Shown: positions 1 to 7,190 of the stretch, piece after piece
How positions within the stretch are numbered: position 1 is the stretch's first letter
How the letters are laid out: each line of letters opens with the position of its first letter
Assembly (NCBI GenBank): GCA_003486645.1
Contig: DNGI01000312.1
Location: 1 to 13,518 of the forward strand
Direction of reading: 5' to 3'
From: Cyanobacteria bacterium UBA11370
GTDB taxonomy: Bacteria > Cyanobacteriota > Cyanobacteriia > Cyanobacteriales > Coleofasciculaceae
Length of the DNA stretch: 13,518 nucleotides
Program-made: the position numbers and the translations under genes
Notes under the pieces: model-generated
Told to the model about the DNA's origin: nothing
The model's input: the letters and a program-made list of their open reading frames with translations, nothing else
The model's database searches: none

Positions 1-195
1 GGATATCTTTTACCTCAATACAATGTGCAAGACCATACCATTACTTCTCAACCTTGGGGCATTGTTTCTGTTACTTCTTACTTCCCCAATCCTACTATTA
101 ATCTCACTTGCTACAATGCCATTCATATTTGTCAGTGTGCCTACGTTCCTGAAGCGTTGCAATCTGATGATACCCATCAATTAGCCACGGCTTGA
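1..195 (+). CDS. C-terminal fragment of an unrecognised protein (5' end outside window)
   Basis: Frame 1 is open from the first base to a TGA at 193-195, giving the last 64 residues of a protein that begins before the window. The residue mix looks like a real protein: it starts GYLLPQYNVQDH and has a Cys-containing stretch, NLTCYNAIHICQCAYVPE, near the end. There is no membrane segment and no low complexity. I do not recognise the family. The gene converges on the small membrane protein at 313-687. No + strand terminator is obvious after the stop; the hairpin at 240-261 has its T-run on the other strand. The reading frame is fairly sure, the function unknown. Confidence 0.6.
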   Translation, partial: GYLLPQYNVQDHTITSQPWGIVSVTSYFPNPTINLTCYNAIHICQCAYVPEALQSDDTHQLATA

Positions 196-239
196 ATGCA
201 AAAAATAAAATATTGTGAAAAATATCTTTAGCAGACATG

Positions 240-261
240 AAAAAACCCGGTGTTGACCGGG
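240..261 (-). terminator. Intrinsic terminator of the small membrane protein gene
   Basis: Read on the minus strand this is a perfect 6-bp stem, CCCGGT, with the loop CAAC and the arm ACCGGG, followed directly by six T. It lies 52 bases past the stop codon of the gene at 313-687. A GC-rich stem with an immediate T-run is the standard rho-independent form. It is oriented for the minus-strand gene only, because on the plus strand the stem is followed by GC-rich sequence. Confidence 0.8.
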
Positions 262-312
262 CCGCACTACCATATCTTAGTAACATACAAAAGTTATCGC
301 TGTTGCTGATTC

Positions 313-687
313 CTACTTTGTAAGATTACAGGTGAGTGGGCAAGCTGCATACACTGAAGTATGCAGAGGATCGGGTTCACCATGCAACCAACTCAACCAA
401 CGGACTTCCTTGGGATTAACGCCTTTAATTGTGAGTACTGCTGCACCGAATAATACTAGCAAAAGATTTGCTCCAATCAAGCCACCTGCTACGAGCAAAA
501 CGGCACTGACTGGCAAAATTGATTGTAAGGCAATTGCCATAATTGCGCCAACAGTAACCATTAATACAACGAGAGGAAATCCTACTACTAGTAAGCAAAC
601 CGTCAAAGTAAACGTCCAGATTAAAAAGCCTTTGACCACTGCTAAGGAATAGGCTTTTGTTAAATTTTGATGTGTTGTCATTTCCAT
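313..687 (-). CDS. Small multi-pass membrane protein, hypothetical
   Basis: This is a 124-residue protein starting MEMTTHQNLTK. Residues about 15-60 form a long hydrophobic block (probably two membrane helices around a Gly/Pro turn) and residues about 63-88 form another. A polar C-terminal tail containing KGVNPKEVRWLSWLHGE follows. The start at 687 is chosen because AGGAG lies 7 bases before it. The frame could extend to an ATG at 747, but that version would translate the ribosome site and a 5' hairpin (744-761) and has no ribosome site of its own. No known domain is recognised. It is monocistronic, with its own terminator at 240-261 and a weak promoter candidate near 780. Function unknown. 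Confidence 0.75.
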   Translation of the reverse strand: MEMTTHQNLTKAYSLAVVKGFLIWTFTLTVCLLVVGFPLVVLMVTVGAIMAIALQSILPVSAVLLVAGGLIGANLLLVLFGAAVLTIKGVNPKEVRWLSWLHGEPDPLHTSVYAACPLTCNLTK

Positions 688-743
688 TGTTTTTCTCCTG
701 TTTTGCTTAAAAAAAATTTCAAGTTGACCAAAAACTCCCTTAA

Positions 744-761
744 TCAATCCTGTGGGATTGA
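744..761 (-). promoter_or_regulatory. Hairpin in the 5' leader of the small membrane protein gene
   Basis: A perfect 7-bp inverted repeat, TCAATCC / GGATTGA with loop TGTG on the plus strand, lies 57-74 bases upstream of the start at 687. In the minus-strand mRNA it would sit between the candidate promoter near 780 and the ribosome site at 695-699. It could affect mRNA stability or be chance. There is no T-run to make it a terminator. Confidence 0.3.
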
Positions 762-779
762 GGAGGTGAGAATCAGTTC

Positions 780-785
780 AGTATA
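780..785 (-). promoter_or_regulatory. Possible -10 element (TATACT) for the small membrane protein gene
   Basis: The minus strand reads TATACT here, one mismatch from TATAAT, about 93 bases upstream of the start codon. The hexamer 17 bases further upstream is CTCATC, a poor -35 match, so this rests on the -10 alone. Confidence 0.25.
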
Positions 786-1213
786 GTTAAACTCTCCTTA
801 AAGATGAGCTAATAGTAAAAAAAATTTACAATCACGAGGGAACATTTATGGATCGCAATTGTTGCTTAAATCACGTTTTAAGTTAAAACCCAGATAGATC
901 ATCCTCCGCTAGATAGAGATATTGGGGGTTTTGAGTTGCAGCTTTTCATCGTCGGGTAGTCACATCCCAAAGGAATGAGTCATGGCTACACGGAACAGTG
1001 GGGTTGGGGACTCTTAACATTTTTTATCATTTCCTAGATTCATTCTCATAATGGATGTAACAAAGAGCCTTACGTGAAAATTGTAAATATTCTTTAGTTT
1101 TTGCAAAGAATTATTCCAGGCAATCGTTGAGGAATGTAATAACCTACTGTGTATCGAAATTTGCATAATATAAACTTGGTTTTTGGTTGGCTTTTATTTT
1201 TTGCTGTTTCCAA

Positions 1214-1241
1214 CCAACAACCAACAACGAACAACCAACAA
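1214..1241. repeat. Heptanucleotide tandem repeat CCAACAA (4 units, one variant)
   Basis: Four contiguous 7-base units: CCAACAA, CCAACAA, CGAACAA, CCAACAA. The array ends four bases before the ATG at 1246. Heptamer arrays of this kind are known in cyanobacteria as STRR sequences. Related arrays in this window are at 6646-6666, 10671-10691 and 13406-13440. Confidence 0.85.
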
Positions 1242-1245
1242 CCCT

Positions 1246-2250
1246 ATGCAAGCCGTTTTAATGACAGCCCCAGGCGAACCCAACGTACTCCAATTGCAAG
1301 ACGTACCCGAACCGAGTATTCAAAATGATCAGGAAATTCTCGTGCGCCTTCATGCTGCTGGAATTAACCCCATTGATACCAAACTGCGAAGCAGAGGCAC
1401 GTTTTATCCTGACCAAATGCCTGCTATTTTAGGCTGTGATGGTGCTGGAGTCGTACAAGCCATTGGTTCGGCTGTTCAGCGATTTCAAGTTGGCGATGAA
1501 GTGTATTTTTTTGCGGGAGGACTAGGGAAAGCAGGTACTGGAAATTATGCCCAACTCACAGTGGTGGATGAACGATGGGTTGCCCATAAACCGACCTCCC
1601 TCTCCTTCGCTGAAGCAGCGGCAGCACCTTTAGTTTTGATTACTGCCTGGGAAGCCCTGTATGATCGAGGACATCTGGAACCTGGTCAAAAAGTACTGAT
1701 TCATGCGGGTGCGGGTGGGGTTGGTCATGTTGCCATCCAACTCGCTAAACTCAAAGGTGCTGAGGTGTGTACAACCGTCGGTTCTCAGGAGAAAGCGAGA
1801 TTAGTCCGTCAGTTTGGGGCTGACCATACGATCTTGTACAAACAAACGGATTTTGTCCAAGCTGTCTTAGACTGGACAGAAGGAGAGGGTGTAGATTTAG
1901 CATTTGATACCGTAGGTGGAAAAACATTTTATGATACCTGCGGTGCAGTGCGAGTTTATGGAGATTTAGTCACAATTTTAGAACCGGAGTCGGCTTATGG
2001 AAATTTGAAAACGGCGCGATCGCGTAACCTGAGAATTAGTTTGGAACTCATGCTGACTCCCGCTTTACAAGGGTTAGTTAAAGCCCAACAGCACCAGACT
2101 GAAATTCTCGAACAATGTGCGACTTGGATTGATGAAGGTAAGCTGAAAATCCATCTCAGCCAAACCTTTCCTTTAGCAGAGGCGGCTGCTGCTCATCAAG
2201 CGATCGAATCTGGCTCGACAACGGGTAAAATTAGCCTACAGATTGAATAG
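1246..2250 (+). CDS. Zinc-independent MDR oxidoreductase (quinone oxidoreductase type)
   Basis: A 334-residue medium-chain dehydrogenase/reductase. The GroES-like N-terminal domain has NPIDTK (41-46), GCDGAGVV (63-70) and QVGDEVY (81-87). The Rossmann domain has the nucleotide-binding loop HAGAGGVG (153-160). The C terminus ends with the family signature GKISLQIE. The catalytic-zinc ligands of true alcohol dehydrogenases are absent, which points to NAD(P)H-dependent reduction of quinones or enones, as in the zeta-crystallin/QOR group. The substrate cannot be read from sequence. The ATG at 1246 is chosen because the upstream in-frame ATG at 1183 would translate the CCAACAA array. No clear Shine-Dalgarno precedes it. 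Length and motifs are normal. It appears monocistronic. Confidence 0.9.
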   Translation: MQAVLMTAPGEPNVLQLQDVPEPSIQNDQEILVRLHAAGINPIDTKLRSRGTFYPDQMPAILGCDGAGVVQAIGSAVQRFQVGDEVYFFAGGLGKAGTGNYAQLTVVDERWVAHKPTSLSFAEAAAAPLVLITAWEALYDRGHLEPGQKVLIHAGAGGVGHVAIQLAKLKGAEVCTTVGSQEKARLVRQFGADHTILYKQTDFVQAVLDWTEGEGVDLAFDTVGGKTFYDTCGAVRVYGDLVTILEPESAYGNLKTARSRNLRISLELMLTPALQGLVKAQQHQTEILEQCATWIDEGKLKIHLSQTFPLAEAAAAHQAIESGSTTGKISLQIE

Positions 2251-2345
2251 GGAATGGGCAGTGGAAGGAGAAAATGTTTACTTTTTATGAAGATACCTTG
2301 CTATCATAATAAGCTATTGTGCCTTTAAACTTCCTACTCTTCTGA

Positions 2346-2380
2346 TTTTGAATTTTGAATTTTGAATTTTGAATTTTAAA
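2346..2380. repeat. Heptanucleotide tandem repeat TTTTGAA (4 perfect units plus TTTTAAA)
   Basis: Four exact copies of TTTTGAA at 2346-2373 are followed by a degenerate TTTTAAA. The array ends 16 bases before the ATG of the pentapeptide-repeat gene. The reverse complement, TTCAAAA, heads a second array at 12580-12607. Confidence 0.9.
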
Positions 2381-2396
2381 TGGGTTGCCTATCTGT

Positions 2397-3179
2397 ATGG
2401 ACAGGGAAAATTTACTCGTTGAGCAATACACCAAGCACCAAAGAAATTTTTCTGGAATTAATTTGAGTGGTGCGACCCTAATTACTGCGGCTCTAAGTGC
2501 TGCGAATTTGAGCCATGCGGATTTGAGTAATGCTCTTTTATTTGGTGCGGACTTAAGTAATGCCCTTTTATTTGAAGCTAATCTTAGTGGAGCAATTTTA
2601 GTTGCCGCTATTCTAACAGATGCCATCTTAATTAATGCTAATTTGATTGATGCGAACCTGAGTGGCGCAAAATTGATGGGAGCAAAATTAATCGGCGCTC
2701 AATTAACAGGAAATAAATTAATTGGTACAAATTTGAGTAACGCTAACTTAAGTAACGCCAATTTCAGTAATGCTAATTTATTTGGTTCTAACCTCAGTGA
2801 TAGTGATTTGAGTGGTAGTGATTTCAGTGGAGCAAATTTGAGTGAAGCCGATTTGAGTAATGCTGTTTTGTTGGGTACAAATTTGAATGGCGCAGATCTG
2901 AGCCGTGCTAACTTAGCTGGGGCTAATTTAGCGGGTGCTAATTTGAGTGGGGTTAATTTTAACGGTGCTTCTCTTAACTTAAACTCGCCGGAGTTGATTG
3001 CAGAAATTTTGCGACAAGCGGCGGGAGAAGACGAGAAAAAACAGAAGCTTCCAGACTTGATTTTAATGTATCGCCAAGGGTGGAATTTTTTGGTAAAACT
3101 CAATCATCCCTTAGCCGAATGGGCGGTGGCAACTATAAAAGTTACAGCCGCACAAGACCCGGATTTTGTAGAATCGTAA
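2397..3179 (+). CDS. Pentapeptide-repeat protein, Leu type, with helical C-terminal tail
   Basis: A 260-residue protein. Residues about 21-191 are some 34 tandem pentapeptides of the A(N/D)LSN/G form (for example ANLSNANFSNANLFG). Such repeats fold as a right-handed quadrilateral beta-helix with Leu/Phe facing inward. The last 69 residues are not repetitive. They look alpha-helical, with the charged stretch GEDEKKQK and an amphipathic end containing LAEWAVATIK. There is no signal peptide or membrane segment, so it is probably cytoplasmic. The start is uncertain: ATG 2397 is preferred over an in-frame TTG at 2385, and neither has a clear ribosome site. The long antisense open frames here come from the repeat composition. 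The specific function of most cyanobacterial pentapeptide proteins is unknown. Confidence 0.88.
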   Translation: MDRENLLVEQYTKHQRNFSGINLSGATLITAALSAANLSHADLSNALLFGADLSNALLFEANLSGAILVAAILTDAILINANLIDANLSGAKLMGAKLIGAQLTGNKLIGTNLSNANLSNANFSNANLFGSNLSDSDLSGSDFSGANLSEADLSNAVLLGTNLNGADLSRANLAGANLAGANLSGVNFNGASLNLNSPELIAEILRQAAGEDEKKQKLPDLILMYRQGWNFLVKLNHPLAEWAVATIKVTAAQDPDFVES

Positions 3180-3269
3180 TCTATTCACATATAGTGATGA
3201 TCCTCCTTAATTTAACTGTTCAACTACCTTGTTTGGGAAACTAGCTAATCAAGATGATTTCAATCAGAA

Positions 3270-3857
3270 ATGGAGGGATTCCTGGGGAATCAAGTAAATA
3301 TGCAGCAAATTAATTCAGAATATAATGGAAAAGCACGGCTCTGGAAAGAAAGCATACCCAAACTTATTTATCCGACAATTGATACCATAGAACAAGTTTT
3401 ATGTACTGATTTGCCGAAAATTAGTGGAGAAAAGCAGGTAGCTCTCGAAGTCATGATACCCGTGGGAGGAAGATTTTTGTATGGTTTTTTAGGAGCCGTA
3501 TTCAAACCTAGTGCTTCTGGACAATTCTTGTTGCAAATACCCGTATCTACAGATAGTGAGAAAATTTTTGCTGATTCAATAGCAGCAGATCTAGATCAAA
3601 TCAGGTTTGGTCTTCCCAATGAATATGTTCAAAGCGTCATTGACAGTGCGATGTTTCATTTACATAAATACCAAGGTATAAAAATACTTGGTTCTGGTAC
3701 TCTTTGTTTTGAACCTGCGGCACATGGAGAATTAAGCTCTTCCAAAAGATTTTTTGGAGATATAGTAGCTGTCTTGGTGCAATTGCTGGTGTTGAATAGA
3801 GTGGATACTGATAACAACTCGGATGCACCCCTAGGGAAGCTAATCATAACAGCTTAA
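3270..3857 (+). CDS. Orphan protein resembling elongation factor G domain IV
   Basis: A 195-residue soluble protein (185 if it starts at ATG 3300, which has GGGGA 11 bases upstream). By eye, segments run in the same order as EF-G domain IV: GGRFLYGF (66-73) against GGRGQYGH, LPNEYVQSV (115-123) against IPGEYIPAV, and AAHGELSSS (150-158) against SYHDVDSSE, followed by a hydrophobic helix. The EF-G comparison strings are from memory of the E. coli protein. There is no GTPase domain (no P-loop) and no other EF-G domain, so it cannot be a translocase. The distal part of domain IV normally reaches into the decoding site, so ribosome or RNA contact is possible but is only inference. It lies 24 bases upstream of the membrane pentapeptide protein and probably shares its mRNA. 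Coding status is fairly sure; the fold assignment is moderate. Confidence 0.7.
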   Translation: MEGFLGNQVNMQQINSEYNGKARLWKESIPKLIYPTIDTIEQVLCTDLPKISGEKQVALEVMIPVGGRFLYGFLGAVFKPSASGQFLLQIPVSTDSEKIFADSIAADLDQIRFGLPNEYVQSVIDSAMFHLHKYQGIKILGSGTLCFEPAAHGELSSSKRFFGDIVAVLVQLLVLNRVDTDNNSDAPLGKLIITA

Positions 3858-3881
3858 CAACTAATCAAGAAGGTGTGGTAT

Positions 3882-5927
3882 TTGAAAGTACTGAATAAGT
3901 TAGTTGGATTTAAAGTAATTGATTTCACAGATAAACTATTTGCCTTAAGAAAAGACAAACAAAGTAAAACAAACTTGATTAAGCAGTATCTCAAGCTGTT
4001 TAGCCTATTACTTACGATTTTTTTATTACTGTTTCTCACACCTGCATTCGCAGCAACACCAACTCCAGAACCGACACCTCTAACTCTGGAATTACTGCAA
4101 GAACGGCTTAATTCTCCGATTCAAAATGAAGGTATATACACGATTGATCTGCGATATTTAGTTATTAATTTAACCAACGAAAATACTGAATTTCGTAATC
4201 AATTCTATCAATTATTACAAACCAAAATAAACCGTTCTCAAACCCCTCTAGGTATTGATTTAAGTAATTCTTTAATTCAAGGCGAATTATCTATTAATAA
4301 ATTAGCGTTAGTCACACCCCTATCTAAAGCCGCTTTATCTCCTTTATTAACCCCAAAAGAACAAGAACAATTAGAACGCGATGCTCGTTTTTTAACAGAA
4401 CCGGGCGAACAAATTCCCTCTATTACTATATTCCGAGGACTCCTAAAACTCAACCAAGCCCGTTTCACCGGAAGCGTCAATTTCGCCAATACCTTCTTTT
4501 TACAACGAGTAGAAGCATTACATACTCTATTCAGCGAAGAAGCAAATTGGTCTGATACCCATTTTAGTCGGTTAGCCAACTTTAGTCATGCTACGTTTGG
4601 TCGAGATGCTAATTTTAATCACACCACATTCTTTAAAACGGCTGAGTTTCATCACGTTCACTTCCAAGGTGTGACTAATTTTACGGAAACTCTATTTTAT
4701 AATGATGCAAATTTCAGTCAGGCAGAGTTTAGTCAGCTAGCGAACTTTACTCGAACTCAGTGGCTGAAAAAAGCCGATTTTAATCAAACAATCTGGCGCG
4801 ATCGCTCCTTATTAAATAAAAGCTATTTTGCTGAATCTTTGTTATTCAATAATGCTACCTTTGAAAAAGCGGCTACATTTCGAGAAAGCCATTTTCAAGA
4901 ATTGGTATTGTGGCGGAATGTCAGTCTTCTTGACCAAGTTGATTTTAGTAATGCCCGATTTACTAAAAATGTCTATCTCAATGTTGAGGGTTTAACGTTT
5001 GATTCGGATCGAGCAAAAATTTTTGGGGATACAGGTGAGATTGGAAAAGTTTTGTATATTTCTCGATTAGAAGGCAACCAGAATGTACTCAGAAATTTAG
5101 TTCGGAACTTTCGACAACAACAACAAATTGCCGATGCTAATCAACTAGAATATACAACTGAACGATTGCGACGACAACAACTCGTAATCCGTTTATTCGC
5201 TGAAGATGGGATTTATATTCCCTATACAACCTGGCTAATTGATGCCTTACAGTGGTTAGGATTAAGTCTGCTGTTACTCTTAAGTGCAGATGGTACAAGT
5301 TTCGGGTTAGTTTTTGGGGTAGGAATGATTGCGATCGCCTATTTTGGTTTACTATTTTGGTTGGTGGATCGCTGGCGGCGACGTTATCCTAAACCCATTC
5401 TACCCACCTATTTAGAATCTATTTCAATGATCGGCAGCTTCACATCACTAACCTTTGGTGGTGCGATCGCCATCTTCCAAACTAGCGAACAGCCTTCGTT
5501 AACTCTATTATGTCTAGCAGGTATTATTTTACCCATACCGCTAGTACTCATCGGACGACTCTATCAACAAGGTCGTTACCACGATTTACTCCATTTAACC
5601 TACTTTGTAGAAGATGGGAGTATGCGCCAATTGCGCTTATTAATCGGACGCTTACCCGTTATACCCCGGTTTCCCTTTTTCCGCGATCGCTATATGCCAA
5701 TTCTTTGGGATCGTCGCTGGAATTGGCTTAACTATTATGATTTTAGTCTGAATAATTTACTCAAATTGGGATTTAATGATATTCGCCTCCGAGATGAACA
5801 CGTTCCCGGTATTATTACGACTCTCGCTTGGTATCAGTGGAGTTTGGGGATTCTTTACATTGCGTTGTTACTGTGGACACTTTCTCGAACCATTCCGGGA
5901 TTAAATTTATTGATTTATTTAAAATGA
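3882..5927 (+). CDS. Membrane-anchored Phe-type pentapeptide-repeat protein
   Basis: A protein of 681 residues (684 from GTG 3873). TTG 3882 is preferred because AAGAAGG lies 8 bases upstream, while the GTG overlaps that site. A hydrophobic segment (about 37-55) ends in an AFA cleavage-like site, suggesting export. A Thr/Pro linker and an alpha/beta region of about 110 residues follow. Residues about 190-370 carry Phe-centred pentapeptides (ANFSHATFGRDANFNHTTF). A basic Gln-rich helix around 405-435 (RNFRQQQQIADANQLEY) comes next. Hydrophobic segments at about 458-495, 520-535, 544-560 and 655-670 indicate four or five C-terminal membrane helices. The repeat domain would thus be outside the cytoplasm or in the thylakoid lumen, anchored by its C terminus. 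Three HIP1 sites lie in the last third. Function unknown; the gene follows the EF-G-like gene closely. Confidence 0.87.
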   Translation: MKVLNKLVGFKVIDFTDKLFALRKDKQSKTNLIKQYLKLFSLLLTIFLLLFLTPAFAATPTPEPTPLTLELLQERLNSPIQNEGIYTIDLRYLVINLTNENTEFRNQFYQLLQTKINRSQTPLGIDLSNSLIQGELSINKLALVTPLSKAALSPLLTPKEQEQLERDARFLTEPGEQIPSITIFRGLLKLNQARFTGSVNFANTFFLQRVEALHTLFSEEANWSDTHFSRLANFSHATFGRDANFNHTTFFKTAEFHHVHFQGVTNFTETLFYNDANFSQAEFSQLANFTRTQWLKKADFNQTIWRDRSLLNKSYFAESLLFNNATFEKAATFRESHFQELVLWRNVSLLDQVDFSNARFTKNVYLNVEGLTFDSDRAKIFGDTGEIGKVLYISRLEGNQNVLRNLVRNFRQQQQIADANQLEYTTERLRRQQLVIRLFAEDGIYIPYTTWLIDALQWLGLSLLLLLSADGTSFGLVFGVGMIAIAYFGLLFWLVDRWRRRYPKPILPTYLESISMIGSFTSLTFGGAIAIFQTSEQPSLTLLCLAGIILPIPLVLIGRLYQQGRYHDLLHLTYFVEDGSMRQLRLLIGRLPVIPRFPFFRDRYMPILWDRRWNWLNYYDFSLNNLLKLGFNDIRLRDEHVPGIITTLAWYQWSLGILYIALLLWTLSRTIPGLNLLIYLK

Positions 5928-5955
5928 GACTATAACTGACTAAATTTTTGAATGA

Positions 5956-6531
5956 TTACCAGATGAATTGAAGATTAAGAATAAATCCCGGCAAAACATC
6001 TTCTCCCGATAGAGTTGAAGGCGACTGCAACACTTCAACATCACGTTCTGGACGATAAATTTCGACCGTTTGATTTTGTCGGTTAATTAACCACCCTAAA
6101 CGAATACCATTATCCAAGTATTCTTTCATTTTGTCTTGGGTCGGCTTTAAGCGATCGCTAGGCGACATTAATTCCACAACAAAATCTGGACAAATGGGGG
6201 GAAATTTCTCTCTTTCTTCCGGGGTAAGCGCATCCCATCGTTCTTGTTTAATCCAAGCCACATCCGGAGAACGATCTGCACCATTAGGGAGTTTAAAGCA
6301 AGTAGAAGAATCAAACGCTTCACCGAGTTGATATTGATCATTCCAGATTCCCACTTGCACGGCAATTTTAAAGTTACGTTTTCCCGTTTCTCCACCCGTA
6401 GGAGGCATTATAATGAGTTCTCCCTTAGCATTGCGCTCAAACTTTATCTCAGGATTTATCCGACAGAGTTGATAAAATTGGTTGTCAGTCAGTTCGATGA
6501 TAGACTTGAAGTTTACAGTGACTGCATTCAT
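5956..6531 (-). CDS. Uma2 family (DUF820) PD-(D/E)XK nuclease-like protein
   Basis: A 191-residue protein with the usual Uma2 order of motifs: GELIIMPPTGGETG (37-50), RSPDVAWI (87-94, with Asp90), PDFVVELMSPSD (115-126, with Glu120) and KMKEYLDNG (134-142). Asp90, the acidic residue at 120 and the Lys after it would form a PD-(D/E)XK active site, which looks intact. The length is normal. Genomes of filamentous cyanobacteria often hold dozens of copies; their roles are mostly unknown and association with mobile DNA is common. The gene converges on the pentapeptide membrane protein with a gap of 28 bases. It lies 140 bases downstream of ilvN on the same strand, with no clear terminator between. 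No strong ribosome site precedes the ATG at 6531. Confidence 0.9.
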   Translation of the reverse strand: MNAVTVNFKSIIELTDNQFYQLCRINPEIKFERNAKGELIIMPPTGGETGKRNFKIAVQVGIWNDQYQLGEAFDSSTCFKLPNGADRSPDVAWIKQERWDALTPEEREKFPPICPDFVVELMSPSDRLKPTQDKMKEYLDNGIRLGWLINRQNQTVEIYRPERDVEVLQSPSTLSGEDVLPGFILNLQFIW

Positions 6532-6563
6532 AGATTTGAGTTATCAATCAATACGAGTTTCTA

Positions 6564-6590
6564 GGGATAGGATAATAGTCTACCCTACCC
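6564..6590. other. Imperfect stem-loop between ilvN and the Uma2 gene
   Basis: GGGATAGG (6564-6571) can pair with CCTACCC (6584-6590) with one bulged A and a 12-base loop. It lies in the only gap between ilvN and the Uma2 gene and could end ilvN transcription, but there is no T-run on the minus strand. Weak. Confidence 0.2.
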
Positions 6591-6645
6591 TTTAGTCTAT
6601 GCAATACCAAAACCCTGATAGGTCTCTCACTTAATCTCTAACTAA

Positions 6646-6666
6646 CTAACAACCAACAACCAACAA
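6646..6666. repeat. Heptanucleotide repeat CTAACAA / CCAACAA
   Basis: One CTAACAA and two CCAACAA units in tandem, preceded by CTAACTAA-type sequence. The array ends five bases from the stop codon of ilvN, so here it sits at the 3' end of a gene instead of in front of a start. It is the same family as the array at 1214-1241. Confidence 0.8.
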
Positions 6667-6671
6667 CTCAA

Positions 6672-7190
6672 TTAAACTTTAGCTTCCAAAGACTTGAGAT
6701 ATTCCGTATTAACCCCCGACTCCCGAATTAGAGCAATTTTTCCAGTCCGGGCAATTTCGCGGATACCAAACTTACTTAATACCTGAACAATGGCGACCAT
6801 TTTCCCCGGATCTCCCACCACTTCTAGAGTCAGGGAATCCTCAGCAATATCCACCACTCGTGCGCGAAATACTTGGGCTAACTCAATAATCTCTGATCGC
6901 GTCGAACTAGTGCCATTAACCTTAATTAGCATCAACTCCCGCTCTACACAAGGAGTCGTAGTGATATCCTGTACCTTGATGACATTAATCAACTTGTAAA
7001 GCTGCTTCGTAAGCTGCTCAATCGAAGCATCATCTCCCGGTACCACCATAGTAATTCGGGAAATACCAACTTGTTCCGCAGGACCAACCGCAAGACTTTC
7101 AATATTAAAGCCCCGACGGGCGAACAGTCCAGCAATTCGGGTCAGAACCCCGGCTTCATCTTCAACCAAAACTGAGAGGGTGTGTTTCAT
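6672..7190 (-). CDS. ilvN: Acetolactate synthase small (regulatory) subunit
   Basis: A 172-residue protein that is full length for the family. It activates the catalytic subunit IlvB and gives feedback inhibition by valine in the first shared step of branched-chain amino acid synthesis; it acts in the cytoplasm. The N-terminal ACT domain (about 4-75) starts [20 protein letters not shown] and contains [12 protein letters not shown]. Gly14 and Asn29 fall at positions tied to the valine site in the E. coli homologue IlvH, so feedback control is probably retained. The C-terminal domain (about 84-160) carries [13 protein letters not shown] and [11 protein letters not shown]. The catalytic subunit gene is not in this window. 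The gene is divergent from valS across a 568-base structured region. No good Shine-Dalgarno is visible. Confidence 0.97.
   Translation of the reverse strand: MKHTLSVLVEDEAGVLTRIAGLFARRGFNIESLAVGPAEQVGISRITMVVPGDDASIEQLTKQLYKLINVIKVQDITTTPCVERELMLIKVNGTSSTRSEIIELAQVFRARVVDIAEDSLTLEVVGDPGKMVAIVQVLSKFGIREIARTGKIALIRESGVNTEYLKSLEAKV

Larger units (their letters stand above)
688..1245. other. 558-base intergenic region between divergent genes
   Basis: I see no convincing gene here. The stretch holds the leader and possible promoter of the minus-strand membrane protein (about 688-810). It also holds an imperfect AAAACCC...GGGTTTT inverted repeat (885-932) and the CCAACAA heptamer array next to the oxidoreductase start (1214-1241). 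A 12-codon frame at 848-886 (MDRNCCLNHVLS) has a weak GAGGG before it and is too short to support. The AT-rich part 1140-1180 probably holds the oxidoreductase promoter, but no -35/-10 pair stands out. Confidence 0.5.

Noticed and set aside
332..652. A 106-codon open frame on the plus strand opposite the small membrane protein.
   Set aside because: It is antisense to a hydrophobic gene that has its own ribosome site and terminator; the frame's Thr/Lys/Pro mix is what the complement of a membrane protein gives.
848..886. A 12-codon cysteine-containing frame (MDRNCCLNHVLS) followed by an AAAACCC/GGGTTTT inverted repeat.
   Set aside because: It is too short, has a weak ribosome site and no downstream plus-strand gene within 350 bases that it would plausibly control.
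977..1025. GAGTC...GACTC arms followed by a T-rich stretch, resembling a terminator.
   Set aside because: The stem is only 5 bp with a loop of about 30 bases, and no plus-strand gene ends just upstream.
2285..3103. Two minus-strand open frames opposite the first pentapeptide protein, rich in Leu, Lys, Ala and Pro.
   Set aside because: They arise from the regular codon pattern of the pentapeptide repeats read backwards.
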